Below, piece by piece: positions 1-8,407 of a DNA stretch of 64,000 nucleotides. The stretch spans positions 1-64,000 of the forward strand of contig DASUAO010000057.1 of the NCBI GenBank assembly GCA_035763745.1, written 5' to 3'. The stretch's first letter is position 1; each line of letters begins with the position of its first letter. The notes beneath the pieces were generated by a model. That model made no database searches, was not told the DNA's origin, and was given only the letters and a program-made list of their open reading frames with translations. Made by a program: the position numbers and the translations under genes. The DNA is from DASUAO01 sp035763745 (GTDB lineage Bacteria; Actinomycetota; Acidimicrobiia; IMCC26256; PALSA-555).

Positions 1-17
1 AGGCGCGAGACGCGCCT
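1..17. other. GC-rich hairpin after the moeA operon
   Basis: AGGCGCG-AGA-CGCGCCT is a perfect 7-bp inverted repeat with a 3-base loop. It lies about 40 bases past the moeA stop codon and could be a transcription terminator for the plsY-galU-moeA operon. There is no T-run, and short GC palindromes arise easily by chance in DNA of this composition, so this is weak. Confidence 0.25.
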
Positions 18-56
18 CCGGCCGCCGCGCGTCCGGGGCCGCTCGCGACTCGGCCG

Positions 57-1310
57 CTAGACCTCGGGTGGAGCGGTGAGCAGCATCACCCGAACCGTGT
101 CGCCGGCGGAGACGCCGTCGCCGTCGGGGAGCAGCGCCAGACCGTTCGCCAGCGCCGTGGCCGACAGCACGTTGCTGGCCTGGTCGCCCGTCCGCCCGAC
201 GACGTACCCGTCGTCGACCCAACGCACGTGGACCCGATCGAGGTGCAGCTTCCCGTCGGGACGACGGTGCAGATCTTCGATCGCAGTGGCCACGACCTCG
301 GGCCGGTGGCACGTCGCGTGCCCGCCCATGCGGAGCAGCGCCGGCCGGGCGAACAGCTCGAAGCTCACGAGCGACGAGACCGGGTTCCCCGGGAGCCCGA
401 ACACGGGGACGCCGCGCACCATCCCGAACGCGAGCGGCTTCGCGGGCTTGATCGCGACCTGGCGCCACTCGAGGGCACCGAACCGGTCGAGCGCGGCCTT
501 CACGAAGTCGTAGTCGCCGACCGAGACGCCCCCACTCGTGAGGACAGCGTCGCACCGGCCGAACGCGTCGTCCAGCACGGCGACGATGCGGTCCTCGTCG
601 TCACGGGCGACGCCGAGGTCCACCGGCTCGAGGCCGGCCTCTCGCACCAGGTCGAGCAGCATCGGCCGGTTGGAGTCGCGGATCTGTCCCGGCGCCAGTG
701 CAACCGGCACCGCATCGGCCTCGACGGGGACGAGCTCGTCGCCGGTCGAGAGCACCCCGACGCGCGGTCGTCGCGTGACCTCGACGGTCGCCGCACCCGC
801 GCTCGCCAGCACCCCGACGTGCGCGGCCCGGAGCACCGTGCCGGCGTCGAAGACGAGCTGGCCCGCCCTGAGATCGCCGCCGGCCCGTCGGACGTGGCTG
901 CCGGGCTCGACCGACACGGCGACGTCGACGAGGTCGTCGGCGCCGGGCACGCGGGCGGTGCGCTCGACCATGACCACCGCGTCGGCGCCGTGGGGCATCG
1001 GTGCCCCCGTCATGATGCGGATGGCCTCGCCCTCCGCGACCGCGACCTCGGGGGCGTGGCCCGCCGGGAGCTCGGCGACCACGCGCAGGCGGACCGGGGT
1101 GTCCGGGCCGGCCCCCGAGGTGTCGGCGGAACGCAGCGCGTACCCGTCCATCGCCGTGTTCGCGAACGGGGGGACGTCCTCTCGGGCGTGCACCGGCCCT
1201 GCGAGGACGAGCCCGAGCGCGTCCGTGAGGGCGACGGTGGTCGACTCGAGCGGGGAGACGGCCGCGAGGATCGACGCCCGGGTGTCGTCGAGTGGAACGA
1301 GCGGGCTCAC
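57..1310 (-). CDS. moeA: Molybdopterin molybdenumtransferase MoeA
   Basis: MoeA inserts molybdenum into adenylated molybdopterin in the last step of molybdenum cofactor synthesis in the cytoplasm. The 417-residue length is normal. The N-terminal half carries PFANTAMDGYALR and IMTGAPMPHGADAVVMVE, typical of MoeA domain 1, and the molybdopterin-binding domain shows LTSGGVSVGDYDFVKAAL and GLPGNPVSSLVSFELFARP. I chose the GTG at 1310 because GAGGAAG stands about 8 bases upstream; the open frame extends further but only as a shadow of galU. It sits 14 bp after galU, a pairing common in actinobacteria, as the last gene of plsY-galU-moeA. No other cofactor-synthesis gene is in the window. Confidence 0.93.
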   Translation of the reverse strand: MSPLVPLDDTRASILAAVSPLESTTVALTDALGLVLAGPVHAREDVPPFANTAMDGYALRSADTSGAGPDTPVRLRVVAELPAGHAPEVAVAEGEAIRIMTGAPMPHGADAVVMVERTARVPGADDLVDVAVSVEPGSHVRRAGGDLRAGQLVFDAGTVLRAAHVGVLASAGAATVEVTRRPRVGVLSTGDELVPVEADAVPVALAPGQIRDSNRPMLLDLVREAGLEPVDLGVARDDEDRIVAVLDDAFGRCDAVLTSGGVSVGDYDFVKAALDRFGALEWRQVAIKPAKPLAFGMVRGVPVFGLPGNPVSSLVSFELFARPALLRMGGHATCHRPEVVATAIEDLHRRPDGKLHLDRVHVRWVDDGYVVGRTGDQASNVLSATALANGLALLPDGDGVSAGDTVRVMLLTAPPEV

Positions 1311-1324
1311 GGCGTTGCGCTTCC

Positions 1325-2212
1325 TCAGACGAGGCCGCGTCGGCGCACGATCTCCACGAGGACCTCGGCCAGCTCGGGCCCCAGCTCGGGTCGATCGAGC
1401 GCGAGCTCGACGTTCGCGCGCAGGAAGTCGAGCTTCTGACCGATGTCGTAGCGCCCCTCCGAGAACGAGACCCCGTACACCGGCTGGTCCTCGAGGAGCA
1501 GGCCGATCGCGTCCGTGATCTGAATCTCCCCGTTCACGCCCGGCGGCGTCCGCTCGATCGCGGCGAAGATCTCGGGCGTGAGCACGTAGCGACCGATCAC
1601 CGCGAGGTTCGACGGTGCGACCTCGGGACGCGGCTTCTCGACGATGCCGCGGACGCGCAGGAGGCCGCCGCCCGCATCCTCGGCCTCCACGCACCCGTAG
1701 GCCGAGATCTGCTCGGGCTCGACCTCCATCAGGGCGAGCACCGACGCGCCGTGCCGCTCGTGGACGTCGAGCATGCGACCGAGGAGCTCGGCGTCGTCGA
1801 CCATGATGTCGTCGCCGAGGAGGACGGCGAACGCGTGCTCACCCACGTGCTCGCTCGCGACCGAGATCGCGTGCCCGAGGCCCTTGGGCTCACCCTGGCG
1901 GATGTAGTGGATGTGCCCGAGCTCGGTCGTCGCCCGGAGCTCCTCGACGACGTCGTGCTTGCCCTGCGCCTCGAGCGTCGCCTCGAGCTCGAAGTTGCGG
2001 TCGAAGTGGTCCTCGATGGCCCGCTTGCCCCGCCCGGTGATCACGAGCACGTCGGTGAGCCCGGCCGCCACCGCCTCCTCGACGACGTACTGGATCGACG
2101 GCTGGTCGACGACCGGCAGCATCTCCTTGGGCTGGCTCTTCGTCGCGGGCAGGAACCGCGTACCCAAGCCTGCGGCGGGGATCACCGCCTTCGTGACGCG
2201 TGCACCGGCCAT
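1325..2212 (-). CDS. galU: UTP--glucose-1-phosphate uridylyltransferase GalU
   Basis: GalU makes UDP-glucose from UTP and glucose-1-phosphate, feeding wall polysaccharides, trehalose and glucosylglycerate synthesis (GT genes lie near 50-55 kb). The 295-residue length is typical. The nucleotide-binding loop AAGLGTRFLPATKSQPKEM runs from about residue 13, with the catalytic Arg19 and Lys25. Further family blocks are GRGKRAIEDHFD, GLGHAI, LLGDDIM, and a C-terminal RYDIGQKLDFLRANVE. The ATG at 2212 gives the natural N-terminus and lies 11 bp after the plsY stop, so the genes are probably co-transcribed. Confidence 0.95.
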   Translation of the reverse strand: MAGARVTKAVIPAAGLGTRFLPATKSQPKEMLPVVDQPSIQYVVEEAVAAGLTDVLVITGRGKRAIEDHFDRNFELEATLEAQGKHDVVEELRATTELGHIHYIRQGEPKGLGHAISVASEHVGEHAFAVLLGDDIMVDDAELLGRMLDVHERHGASVLALMEVEPEQISAYGCVEAEDAGGGLLRVRGIVEKPRPEVAPSNLAVIGRYVLTPEIFAAIERTPPGVNGEIQITDAIGLLLEDQPVYGVSFSEGRYDIGQKLDFLRANVELALDRPELGPELAEVLVEIVRRRGLV

Positions 2213-2223
2213 GAACGCCGACG

Positions 2224-2814
2224 CTACCCGCGCCGCTTCGCGCCGCCGCCGAGCTCGGGCTCCTCGCCGCGCACGAGGCGGCGGAGGTTCGAGAGGTGGC
2301 GCAACACGACGACCGCAGCCAGCCCGCTCGACACCGACAGGTCGAGCGGCCCACCCCCGCGGATCGCGACGATCACCGGGAACGCCGAGGCGCAGACGAC
2401 GGACGCGATCGAGGCGCGGTGGAAGCCGCGTGCGATGACGACCCACACGCTCGCGAGGATGGCGGTGATCAGCGGGAACACGACCGCGACCACCCCGGCC
2501 GCCGTCGCGACCCCACGACCACCCTTGAACCGGCGCGTCACGGGGAAGACATGGCCGGCGACCGCGGCGACGCCGAGGATGTACGCCCCCCGGTGGTCGT
2601 CGATCGCGCTCCCGATGCCGGCGGCGAGCGCACCCTTCCCGACGTCGAGGAGCAGGACGACGACGCCCGCCTTCCACCCCATCAGGCGCATCGTGTTCGA
2701 CGCGCCCGGGTTGCCACTGCCCTCGGTCGTCACGTCGAAGCCGCCGCGGCGGGCGACCAGCTCCGCGCTCGGGAACGTCCCGAGCAGGTACGCGAAGGGG
2801 AGGAGGACGAGCAC
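2224..2814 (-). CDS. plsY: Glycerol-3-phosphate acyltransferase PlsY
   Basis: PlsY is an integral membrane enzyme that transfers the acyl group of acyl-phosphate to glycerol-3-phosphate to make lysophosphatidic acid, the first committed step of phospholipid synthesis. Family motifs are visible: GSGNPGASNTMR, DVGKGALAAG, and GHVFPVTRRFKGGRGVAT, where the usual FKGGKG lysine is Arg. The product is about 196 residues with several hydrophobic helices. Two in-frame GTG codons compete: 2823 overlaps the ribosome-binding sequence itself, whereas 2814 has GAGGTGA ending 5 bases upstream, so I prefer 2814. It heads the plsY-galU-moeA operon. Confidence 0.9.
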   Translation of the reverse strand: MLVLLPFAYLLGTFPSAELVARRGGFDVTTEGSGNPGASNTMRLMGWKAGVVVLLLDVGKGALAAGIGSAIDDHRGAYILGVAAVAGHVFPVTRRFKGGRGVATAAGVVAVVFPLITAILASVWVVIARGFHRASIASVVCASAFPVIVAIRGGGPLDLSVSSGLAAVVVLRHLSNLRRLVRGEEPELGGGAKRRG

Positions 2815-2958
2815 CCAGGTCACCTCGCCATTGTGGTGCGTGGCCGCCGCGCGCGGGAAGCGGTGCTGTGCGGGAAGCCTCCGGCTTCGGATAGCGTTAG
2901 CAGTCACGACCCGAGAGTGCCAACAGCTCGGGACCAGGACCGGGAGCTCCAGCCACCG

Positions 2959-3402
2959 ATGCCCACGTACCGTTACCGCTGCGGGACCTGCGGCGAAGAC
3001 GTCGAGATCTGGCAGTCGATCACCTCCGACTCCCTCACGACCCACGACGCCGTCGACGGCGCGACCTGCGGCGGTCCGCTCACGAAGGTGCTGTCGCCCG
3101 CAGGCATCGTGCTCAAGGGGTCGGGCTTCTACAAGACCGACAACCGCAGCGGCGGCTCCCGCTCGTCCGGTGACTCGAAGTCCGGCGGCGAGCCCACCTC
3201 GGGGTCGGAGTCCGGCGGCGACTCGTCCTCCTCCTCCTCGAAGTCGGGAGACTCCAAGTCCGGGGACACGTTGACGAGCGACTCGAAGTCCGGCGACTCG
3301 AAGTCCGGATCGAACGGCTCCGGTTCGAAGGACGCCGGTTCGAAGGACGCCGGCTCGAAATCGGGATCGGGCGCCTCGAGCGGGAGCTCGGGCTCCTCCT
3401 AG
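2959..3402 (+). CDS. FmdB-family zinc-ribbon protein with Ser/Gly/Lys tail
   Basis: The first 60 residues are the FmdB (CxxC_CXXC_SSSS) regulatory domain: MPTYRYRCGTCGEDVEIWQS, then GPLTKVLSPAGIVLKGSGFYKTD. FmdB proteins are small putative regulators of amide utilisation, but the function of most members is unknown. The second cysteine knuckle is incomplete: where the family has CxxC the sequence reads HDAVDGATCGG, leaving three cysteines plus a possible His. After residue 65 the protein becomes a low-complexity tail rich in Ser, Gly, Lys and Asp with repeated DSKSG and SKDAG units; the DNA shows a 15-bp direct repeat (3322-3336 and 3337-3351). It is divergent from plsY, with 135 bp between them. 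Confidence 0.85.
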   Translation: MPTYRYRCGTCGEDVEIWQSITSDSLTTHDAVDGATCGGPLTKVLSPAGIVLKGSGFYKTDNRSGGSRSSGDSKSGGEPTSGSESGGDSSSSSSKSGDSKSGDTLTSDSKSGDSKSGSNGSGSKDAGSKDAGSKSGSGASSGSSGSS

Positions 3403-3464
3403 CGCCACGTCACGCGCCCGCCCGCCCGGGGGTCACTGCCACCACCCGCGGGAAGGAGCCCCCG

Positions 3465-4130
3465 TTGCGCACGCGCGCCCCCCGAGCAGTCGCCCTGTGG
3501 TCAGCCGCGGTCGCCGTGGCCGCCGGGACCGCCATCCTCGTCGCCTCTGATCTCGCGACGCTGCACCGCCGGGCGTCGACCTTCGGACCCGAGCGCGGGG
3601 CCGTCGTCGCCGCCCATCGCCTGCACCTCGGCACCGTGCTCGATCGCTCCGACCTGCGCGTCCGCCGCGTGCACCGGTCCCAGCTCCCGCCCGGGGTGAT
3701 CGCCCGCACAGGAGACGCGGTCGGTCGCGTCGTCACCGTCCCGACGTTGCGCGGAGGCTTCGTAGCGGAGGGCAACCTCGCACCCCGAGCACGCACCGGG
3801 ATCGACGGCGCGTTGCCGGTGGGCACGCGGGCGATGCGCGTCACCGTCGACGACGCGCTCCGGCCACCGAGAGGCGCCGCCATCGACGTCCTGGCGACGA
3901 CCGACATCGGACTCGGGTCGACCGACGAGCCGGCTGCCCTGTCGTCGACGGTCGTCGCGGCTGGAGTGCAGGTCCTGCACGTGGAGCCCGCCCGCGAGTC
4001 CGACGGGCGACCCGGTCTCGGCGTCACGGTCCTGGTGAGTCCACGCCAGTCCCGCGATCTCGCGTACGCCGCCGCGCGCGGCGTCCTCACGATCGCGCTC
4101 GTTCCTCCCGAAGAGGCTCGCGCCCCGTAG
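3465..4130 (+). CDS. SAF-domain protein, CpaB/RcpC-like
   Basis: This 221-residue protein has one N-terminal membrane helix (ALWSAAVAVAAGTAILVA, about residues 10-27) followed by an extracytoplasmic SAF-like domain: VVAAHRLHLGTVLDRSDLRV, then VGRVVTVPTLRGGFVAEGNLA. This arrangement is that of the Flp-pilus assembly protein CpaB/RcpC. No other pilus gene is in the window, so a role in pilus assembly is not established. The start is TTG at 3465, chosen because GGAAGGAG lies 6 bases upstream. It ends 12 bp before uppP. Confidence 0.7.
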   Translation: MRTRAPRAVALWSAAVAVAAGTAILVASDLATLHRRASTFGPERGAVVAAHRLHLGTVLDRSDLRVRRVHRSQLPPGVIARTGDAVGRVVTVPTLRGGFVAEGNLAPRARTGIDGALPVGTRAMRVTVDDALRPPRGAAIDVLATTDIGLGSTDEPAALSSTVVAAGVQVLHVEPARESDGRPGLGVTVLVSPRQSRDLAYAAARGVLTIALVPPEEARAP

Positions 4131-4142
4131 CATCGCTGCGAC

Positions 4143-4937
4143 ATGGGGTGGCTGGAAGACATCGTGCTGGGGGTCGTCCAGGGGCTCACCGAGTTTCTCC
4201 CGATCTCCTCGAGCGGGCACCTCGTCGTCGTCCCCGCGGTCCTCGGCTGGGATCAGCCCGACCTCACCTTCGATCTGATCCTCCACCTCGGGACGCTCCT
4301 CGCCGTGCTGTTCTCGTTCCGGCGCGACCTGCTGGGGCTGCTCGTCGGCCTCTTCGGCGGAGGGCCGGATCCTCGGGCGGACCGGCGCATGATCGGGCTC
4401 CTCGCCCTCGGCTCGATCCCCGCGGGTCTCGCCGGCCTGACGCTCGGCAACGAGTTCGAGTCCCTCTTCGAGGAACCGCTGTGGGCGTGCTTGTTCTGGG
4501 TGGTGACCGCGGTGATCCTGCTCGCCGTCGAGCGGATGATCCGTACCGGTGTCGCCGAGCACGACGTCGACGCTCGCCGCGCCTCCTGGATCGGTCTTGC
4601 GCAGGCCGCATCGATCACCCCCGGGATCTCACGATCCGGGTCGACGATCGCCGCTGGGGTCGCGCAGGGAATGACGCGCGAGGCCGCGGCCCGCTTCTCG
4701 TTCCTGCTCGCGATCCCCGCGATCGTCGGTGCGGTGGCGACGAAGGTCACCGACATCACCAGCGGGCGCTTCGACGTGACCGGGCCAGTCATCGCCGGGT
4801 TCCTCGCCGCCACGATCAGCGGGTGGCTCGCGATCGAGGGGTTCCTCGCGTACCTCCGCACCCACTCGCTGCGTGCGTTCGCCGTCTACCTGCTCGTCGC
4901 GGCCCCCCTCGCCGCCGTGATCATCGAGCTGCGCTGA
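4143..4937 (+). CDS. uppP: Undecaprenyl-diphosphatase UppP (BacA family)
   Basis: UppP dephosphorylates undecaprenyl diphosphate so that the lipid carrier can be re-used in peptidoglycan and polysaccharide export; the family can confer bacitracin tolerance. The 264-residue protein is strongly hydrophobic. The two catalytic blocks are present: QGLTEFLPISSSGHL (Glu17, Ser-rich loop, His26) and PGISRSGSTIAAG at about residue 158. TAGCAT, overlapping the stop codon of the previous gene, could be a -10 box giving a very short leader. The HAD gene starts 1 bp after its stop. Confidence 0.95.
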   Translation: MGWLEDIVLGVVQGLTEFLPISSSGHLVVVPAVLGWDQPDLTFDLILHLGTLLAVLFSFRRDLLGLLVGLFGGGPDPRADRRMIGLLALGSIPAGLAGLTLGNEFESLFEEPLWACLFWVVTAVILLAVERMIRTGVAEHDVDARRASWIGLAQAASITPGISRSGSTIAAGVAQGMTREAAARFSFLLAIPAIVGAVATKVTDITSGRFDVTGPVIAGFLAATISGWLAIEGFLAYLRTHSLRAFAVYLLVAAPLAAVIIELR

Positions 4938-4938
4938 G

Positions 4939-5646
4939 ATGCAGGGCACCGGCATCGTCGACCTCGTGATCTTCGACTACGGCGGGGTCATCTCCGAGCG
5001 GTTGCTCGACGACGTCGCCGACTTCGAGGTCGTCATGGGCTACCCGACCGGGTCGCTCAACCGCCTGCTCTTCGGCGAGATCCCGGAAGGCAGCGACGGC
5101 GACCCGGTCGACGGCGCGTACGACGAGGGCCCCGTCCACGACTTCCACCTCCTCGAGATGGGCAAGCTCGGGTTCGACGACTACCTCGAGCGCCTCACGC
5201 GGCGCGCGCCCGACATCCTCGGGACCGAACTGACGACCCAGGCGTTCGTCGACTTCTCGGCGACGTACGCCGTGCGGGTCCAATGGCCGATCGTCCACGA
5301 GATCCGCCGACTCGAACGGCTCGGGGTTCCCCTTGCACTGCTGACCAACAACGTGAAGGAGTTCGGCGACTCCTGGCGGGCGTCGTTCCCCGTCGATGAG
5401 CTGTTCCCACTCGTGGTCGACTCGAGCGAGGTCGGCATGCGCAAGCCCGATCCACGGATCTACGAGCTCACCTGCGCACGCGCCGGCGCTGCACCGGACG
5501 CCTCCGTGTTCCTCGACGACAACCCCGACAACGTCGCCGCGGCCCGGGAGCTGGGGATCGAGACCGTGCATGTCGGTGAGGACCCGATCGCCGTCGTCGA
5601 CGAGCTGCGCTCGATCCTCGATCGCCGTGGCGTCAGGACCCGCTGA
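4939..5646 (+). CDS. HAD-superfamily hydrolase (subfamily IA)
   Basis: This 235-residue protein is a haloacid-dehalogenase-type phosphatase or hydrolase. Motif I is IFDYGG with nucleophile Asp13; the usual second Asp is Gly, as in the group related to the N-terminal domains of epoxide hydrolase and ACAD10. Motif II is LLTNN, motif III is KPDPRIY, and motif IV is FLDDNPDNV. The substrate cannot be read from sequence. The ATG follows the uppP stop by one base, so translation is probably coupled. Its 3' end overlaps the end of convergent pmbA by 14 bp. Confidence 0.85.
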   Translation: MQGTGIVDLVIFDYGGVISERLLDDVADFEVVMGYPTGSLNRLLFGEIPEGSDGDPVDGAYDEGPVHDFHLLEMGKLGFDDYLERLTRRAPDILGTELTTQAFVDFSATYAVRVQWPIVHEIRRLERLGVPLALLTNNVKEFGDSWRASFPVDELFPLVVDSSEVGMRKPDPRIYELTCARAGAAPDASVFLDDNPDNVAAARELGIETVHVGEDPIAVVDELRSILDRRGVRTR

Positions 5647-7018
5647 CCGTCATCTCCGCGACCATGAGCGTCACTCCCGCGGCACCGCCCGGCAGCCAGG
5701 TCAGGTCGTTCCCGACCTCCGTGACGTCCAGGAGCATGCGCGGCAAGGTCGACGCGATGGTCACCTCGCGCACCGGTTCGGCGAGCGCGCCGTCCCGCAC
5801 GATCAGCCCTTCCGCCCCCACCGAGAAGTCGCCGCTCACGGGATTGGTCCCCGAGTGCAGGCCGCTCACCGACTGCACGTAGAGCGCATCCCCGGCGATC
5901 GCCAGGATCTCCTCCGGGCCGTGCGTTCCCGGGCGCAAGGCCAGGGCTCGGGCGCCCGCCCCGGGCGCGGATGCGTATCCCCCCCGCACGGCAGACCCGG
6001 TCGTCGTCGTCCCGGCCCGGTGCGCGGTCGAGACGTTGTGCAGCAGGCCGTCCAGCACCCCTCCGGACAGCAACGCGACCGCACGGGTCGGCACGCCTTC
6101 CGCGTCGTAGGGAGTCGCCCCGAACGCGGCGGCAACGACCGGGTCATCGGTGAGCGTCACGCACGCGGCCGCGACCTCTTCCCCGAGCCGGTCTGCGAAC
6201 ATCGAGCGCCCCTTCGCGACGTTCTCAGCGCCGAGGGCCGAGCCGATGATCGCCAGCAGGGACCGGGTGACGAGTGGGTCGAAGACGACCGGGAGCGTGC
6301 GCGTGGGCGGCTGCGAGGCGCCGAGGAGCCGCACCGCGCGCTCGGCGGCGTCGCGACCGGCGATCTCGGCGTCGAGGTCGGCGAAGGCGCGGCCGGCCGA
6401 GAACCCCGACCCGGTGCGGGTCTCTGCGCCGTCCCCCACCATCGCGTAGGAGGTGACCGCGCATGTCGTGCGCCGACTCGTCGCCTCGACGCCGTGCGAG
6501 TTCGCGAGCGCCATCTCGAGCGCGGTGTCGCCGTAGCGGGCCGACTCGACCGCCCGCACGCGATCGTCGGCGGCCCTCGTCGCGGCTTCGACCGCGAGGC
6601 CGAGCTCCACCTTGGCCTCGGTGTCGGTGGTGAGGACATCGGGGCGCCAGAGATCGAGGTCAGCGACCGGGTGCTCGCAGTCACCCGGCGTCGGGATCCG
6701 CGCGTGCTCGTCCGGCGTCGCAAAGCGCGCGTTGTCGCGGGCCTCGGCGAGCGCCTCGTCGACGACGTCGGCATCGAGCGAACCGGCCCACGCGAACCCT
6801 TGTCGGCCGTCGACGAGGACGCGGACACCCACGCCGGCTCGCTCGGCGACCACGAGCGCCTCGACCGCGGCGGCATGCACCTTGACCTCGGTCTCACGAA
6901 CGCGTGAGACGTACGCCTCGACCTGCTCACCGGCGTCCGCACGCTGCACGACCGCACGCGCGACCGAGAGCAGATCCACCCCCGCCTCGCGGTGGGGCTC
7001 AGCCACGCGCCGTTCCAC
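5633..7018 (-). CDS. pmbA: TldD/PmbA-family protease subunit PmbA (TldE)
   Basis: This is the non-catalytic partner of the TldD/TldE heterodimer, which degrades unfolded peptides and in some bacteria matures peptide antibiotics. The 461-residue product lacks the HExxxH motif, as expected for the E subunit, and shows family blocks such as RVRETEVKVHAAAVEAL, SLLAIIGSALGAENVAKGRS and SGDFSVGAEGLIVRDG. It overlaps the tldD end. GTG 7018 is the longest start; GTG 7006, six bases closer to the tldD stop, is also possible. No RiPP precursor peptide is visible nearby, so a housekeeping role is likelier. Confidence 0.9.
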   Translation of the reverse strand: MERRVAEPHREAGVDLLSVARAVVQRADAGEQVEAYVSRVRETEVKVHAAAVEALVVAERAGVGVRVLVDGRQGFAWAGSLDADVVDEALAEARDNARFATPDEHARIPTPGDCEHPVADLDLWRPDVLTTDTEAKVELGLAVEAATRAADDRVRAVESARYGDTALEMALANSHGVEATSRRTTCAVTSYAMVGDGAETRTGSGFSAGRAFADLDAEIAGRDAAERAVRLLGASQPPTRTLPVVFDPLVTRSLLAIIGSALGAENVAKGRSMFADRLGEEVAAACVTLTDDPVVAAAFGATPYDAEGVPTRAVALLSGGVLDGLLHNVSTAHRAGTTTTGSAVRGGYASAPGAGARALALRPGTHGPEEILAIAGDALYVQSVSGLHSGTNPVSGDFSVGAEGLIVRDGALAEPVREVTIASTLPRMLLDVTEVGNDLTWLPGGAAGVTLMVAEMTVSGS

Positions 7019-8387
7019 CGACCGTCAGCTCCGCGACCCGCAACGTCGGCTGCCCCGACGAGACCGGGACCCCCTGTCCGTCCTTGCCGCATGTCCCGGC
7101 CCAGGTGTCGAAGTCGCTGCCCACGGCGTCGACGAGGCGCAGCGTCTCGGCGCCGTTGCCGATCAGCTGGGCCGCCCGGACCGGCTCGGTGATCTCGCCG
7201 TGCTCGATGAGGTACGCCTCGGTCACCCCGAAGACGAAGTCGCCGGTCGCGGTGTTCACCTGCCCGCCACCGAGTGCCGCGCAGTAGAGCCCCCGCTCGG
7301 TCCCCTCGATGATGGCCTCGGGCTCGTCAACACCGGGGAGGATGTAGGTGTTCGTCATCCGCACCATCGGGAGGTCCCGGTAGGTCTCGCGTCGGCCGTT
7401 CCCACTGCTCGCCCGACCCTCCTTGCGTGCCCGGAGGAAGTCCCACATGTAGTCGGTGAGGACGCCGTCCTCGATGAGGACGTTGCGCCGGGTCGGTGCC
7501 CCCTCGTCGTCGATCGACGCGGTCCCCCACTCGCGGCCGTACGTGCCGTCGTCGACCAGGTTGACGATCGGTGACGCGACCTGCTCGCCGGTCCGACCGC
7601 GGAAGACCGACGCGTCACGACCCACGAGGTCGGCCTCGAGACCGTGGCCGCACGCTTCGTGGAAGAGCACGCCACCGGCCCCGCGGCGCAAGACCACGGG
7701 GAGTCGACCGGTGGGTGCCGGTCGGGCCCGAAGCATCGTCAACGCGCGGTCGGCTGCGGTGCGAGCCACCCCTTCCGGGTCCACCTCGTCGAAGAGCTCG
7801 AAGCCCATGGTGCGTCCGGGTGCCTCCGAGCCTGTCTGCATCCCCGTGTCGCCCACCGCGACGCACTGGACCATGAACCTCGTCCGGACCTGGTCGTCCT
7901 CGGCGAAGAGGCCGTCGGAGTTGGCGACGAGGATCCGACGGCGACTGTCGGCGTACGAGACACCGACCTGACGGATCGCGTCGCTCTGCCCGCGAGCTGC
8001 GGCATCGGCCGTGCGGAGGAGCTCGACCTTCCGATCCTTCGGAACCGACTCGGGTGGGATCACGACTGCGCCCGGATCCACCGACCGACGCTCGAGCGAG
8101 ATGACCTTCTCGGATCCACCGGAGTCGCGCGCCGCCGCAGCAGCCGCGCGCGCGGCGTCGCGCAACCCTGCTTCGCTGAGATCGGCCGTGTGTGCGAACC
8201 CGGTCGTGTCGCCCCGCACGACACGCAGACCCGCGCCGCGCGAGTGTCCCGAGACGAGCTCCTCGACGCGACCGTCGTCGAAGCGTGCGTTCGAGCTGCG
8301 GCGGTCCTCGACGAACACCTCGGCGAAGTCGCCGCCGTGGTGTAGGGCTTCGCCCAGGGTGCGCTCGAGGATGTCGGGATCGATCAC
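6999..8387 (-). CDS. tldD: Metalloprotease TldD
   Basis: TldD is the zinc-dependent catalytic subunit of the TldD/TldE protease. The zinc-binding helix reads LFHEACGHGLEADLVG (HExxxH) in the middle of the 462-residue chain, and the C-terminal region has GDFVFGVTEAYLIEHGEITEP and a metal-ligand-type Cys in WAGTCGKDG. The start is GTG at 8387, only 20 bp from the divergent ATG at 8408. It is followed directly by pmbA, whose start lies inside the last 20 bases of tldD, so the two subunits are translationally coupled. Confidence 0.94.
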   Translation of the reverse strand: MIDPDILERTLGEALHHGGDFAEVFVEDRRSSNARFDDGRVEELVSGHSRGAGLRVVRGDTTGFAHTADLSEAGLRDAARAAAAAARDSGGSEKVISLERRSVDPGAVVIPPESVPKDRKVELLRTADAAARGQSDAIRQVGVSYADSRRRILVANSDGLFAEDDQVRTRFMVQCVAVGDTGMQTGSEAPGRTMGFELFDEVDPEGVARTAADRALTMLRARPAPTGRLPVVLRRGAGGVLFHEACGHGLEADLVGRDASVFRGRTGEQVASPIVNLVDDGTYGREWGTASIDDEGAPTRRNVLIEDGVLTDYMWDFLRARKEGRASSGNGRRETYRDLPMVRMTNTYILPGVDEPEAIIEGTERGLYCAALGGGQVNTATGDFVFGVTEAYLIEHGEITEPVRAAQLIGNGAETLRLVDAVGSDFDTWAGTCGKDGQGVPVSSGQPTLRVAELTVGGTARG

Positions 8388-8407
8388 GGGATCGCTAGGG
8401 TAGGCGA
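8388..8407. promoter_or_regulatory. 20-bp divergent promoter, tldD / thioesterase
   Basis: Only 20 bp separate the two divergent start codons. On the plus strand TAGGGT (8396-8401) stands at -12 to -7 relative to ATG 8408, as expected for a leaderless transcript. On the minus strand TACCCT (8402-8397) lies 9 bases before GTG 8387. The two boxes are almost the same base pairs read in opposite directions. Confidence 0.5.

Noticed and set aside
57..2212. A riboswitch or Moco-responsive element upstream of moeA or galU
   Set aside because: The gaps are only 11-14 bp within an operon, leaving no room.
5633..8387. TldD/PmbA as part of a peptide-antibiotic (RiPP) cluster
   Set aside because: No short precursor gene, cyclase or exporter lies beside the pair; the ABC exporter is 10 kb away and unlinked.
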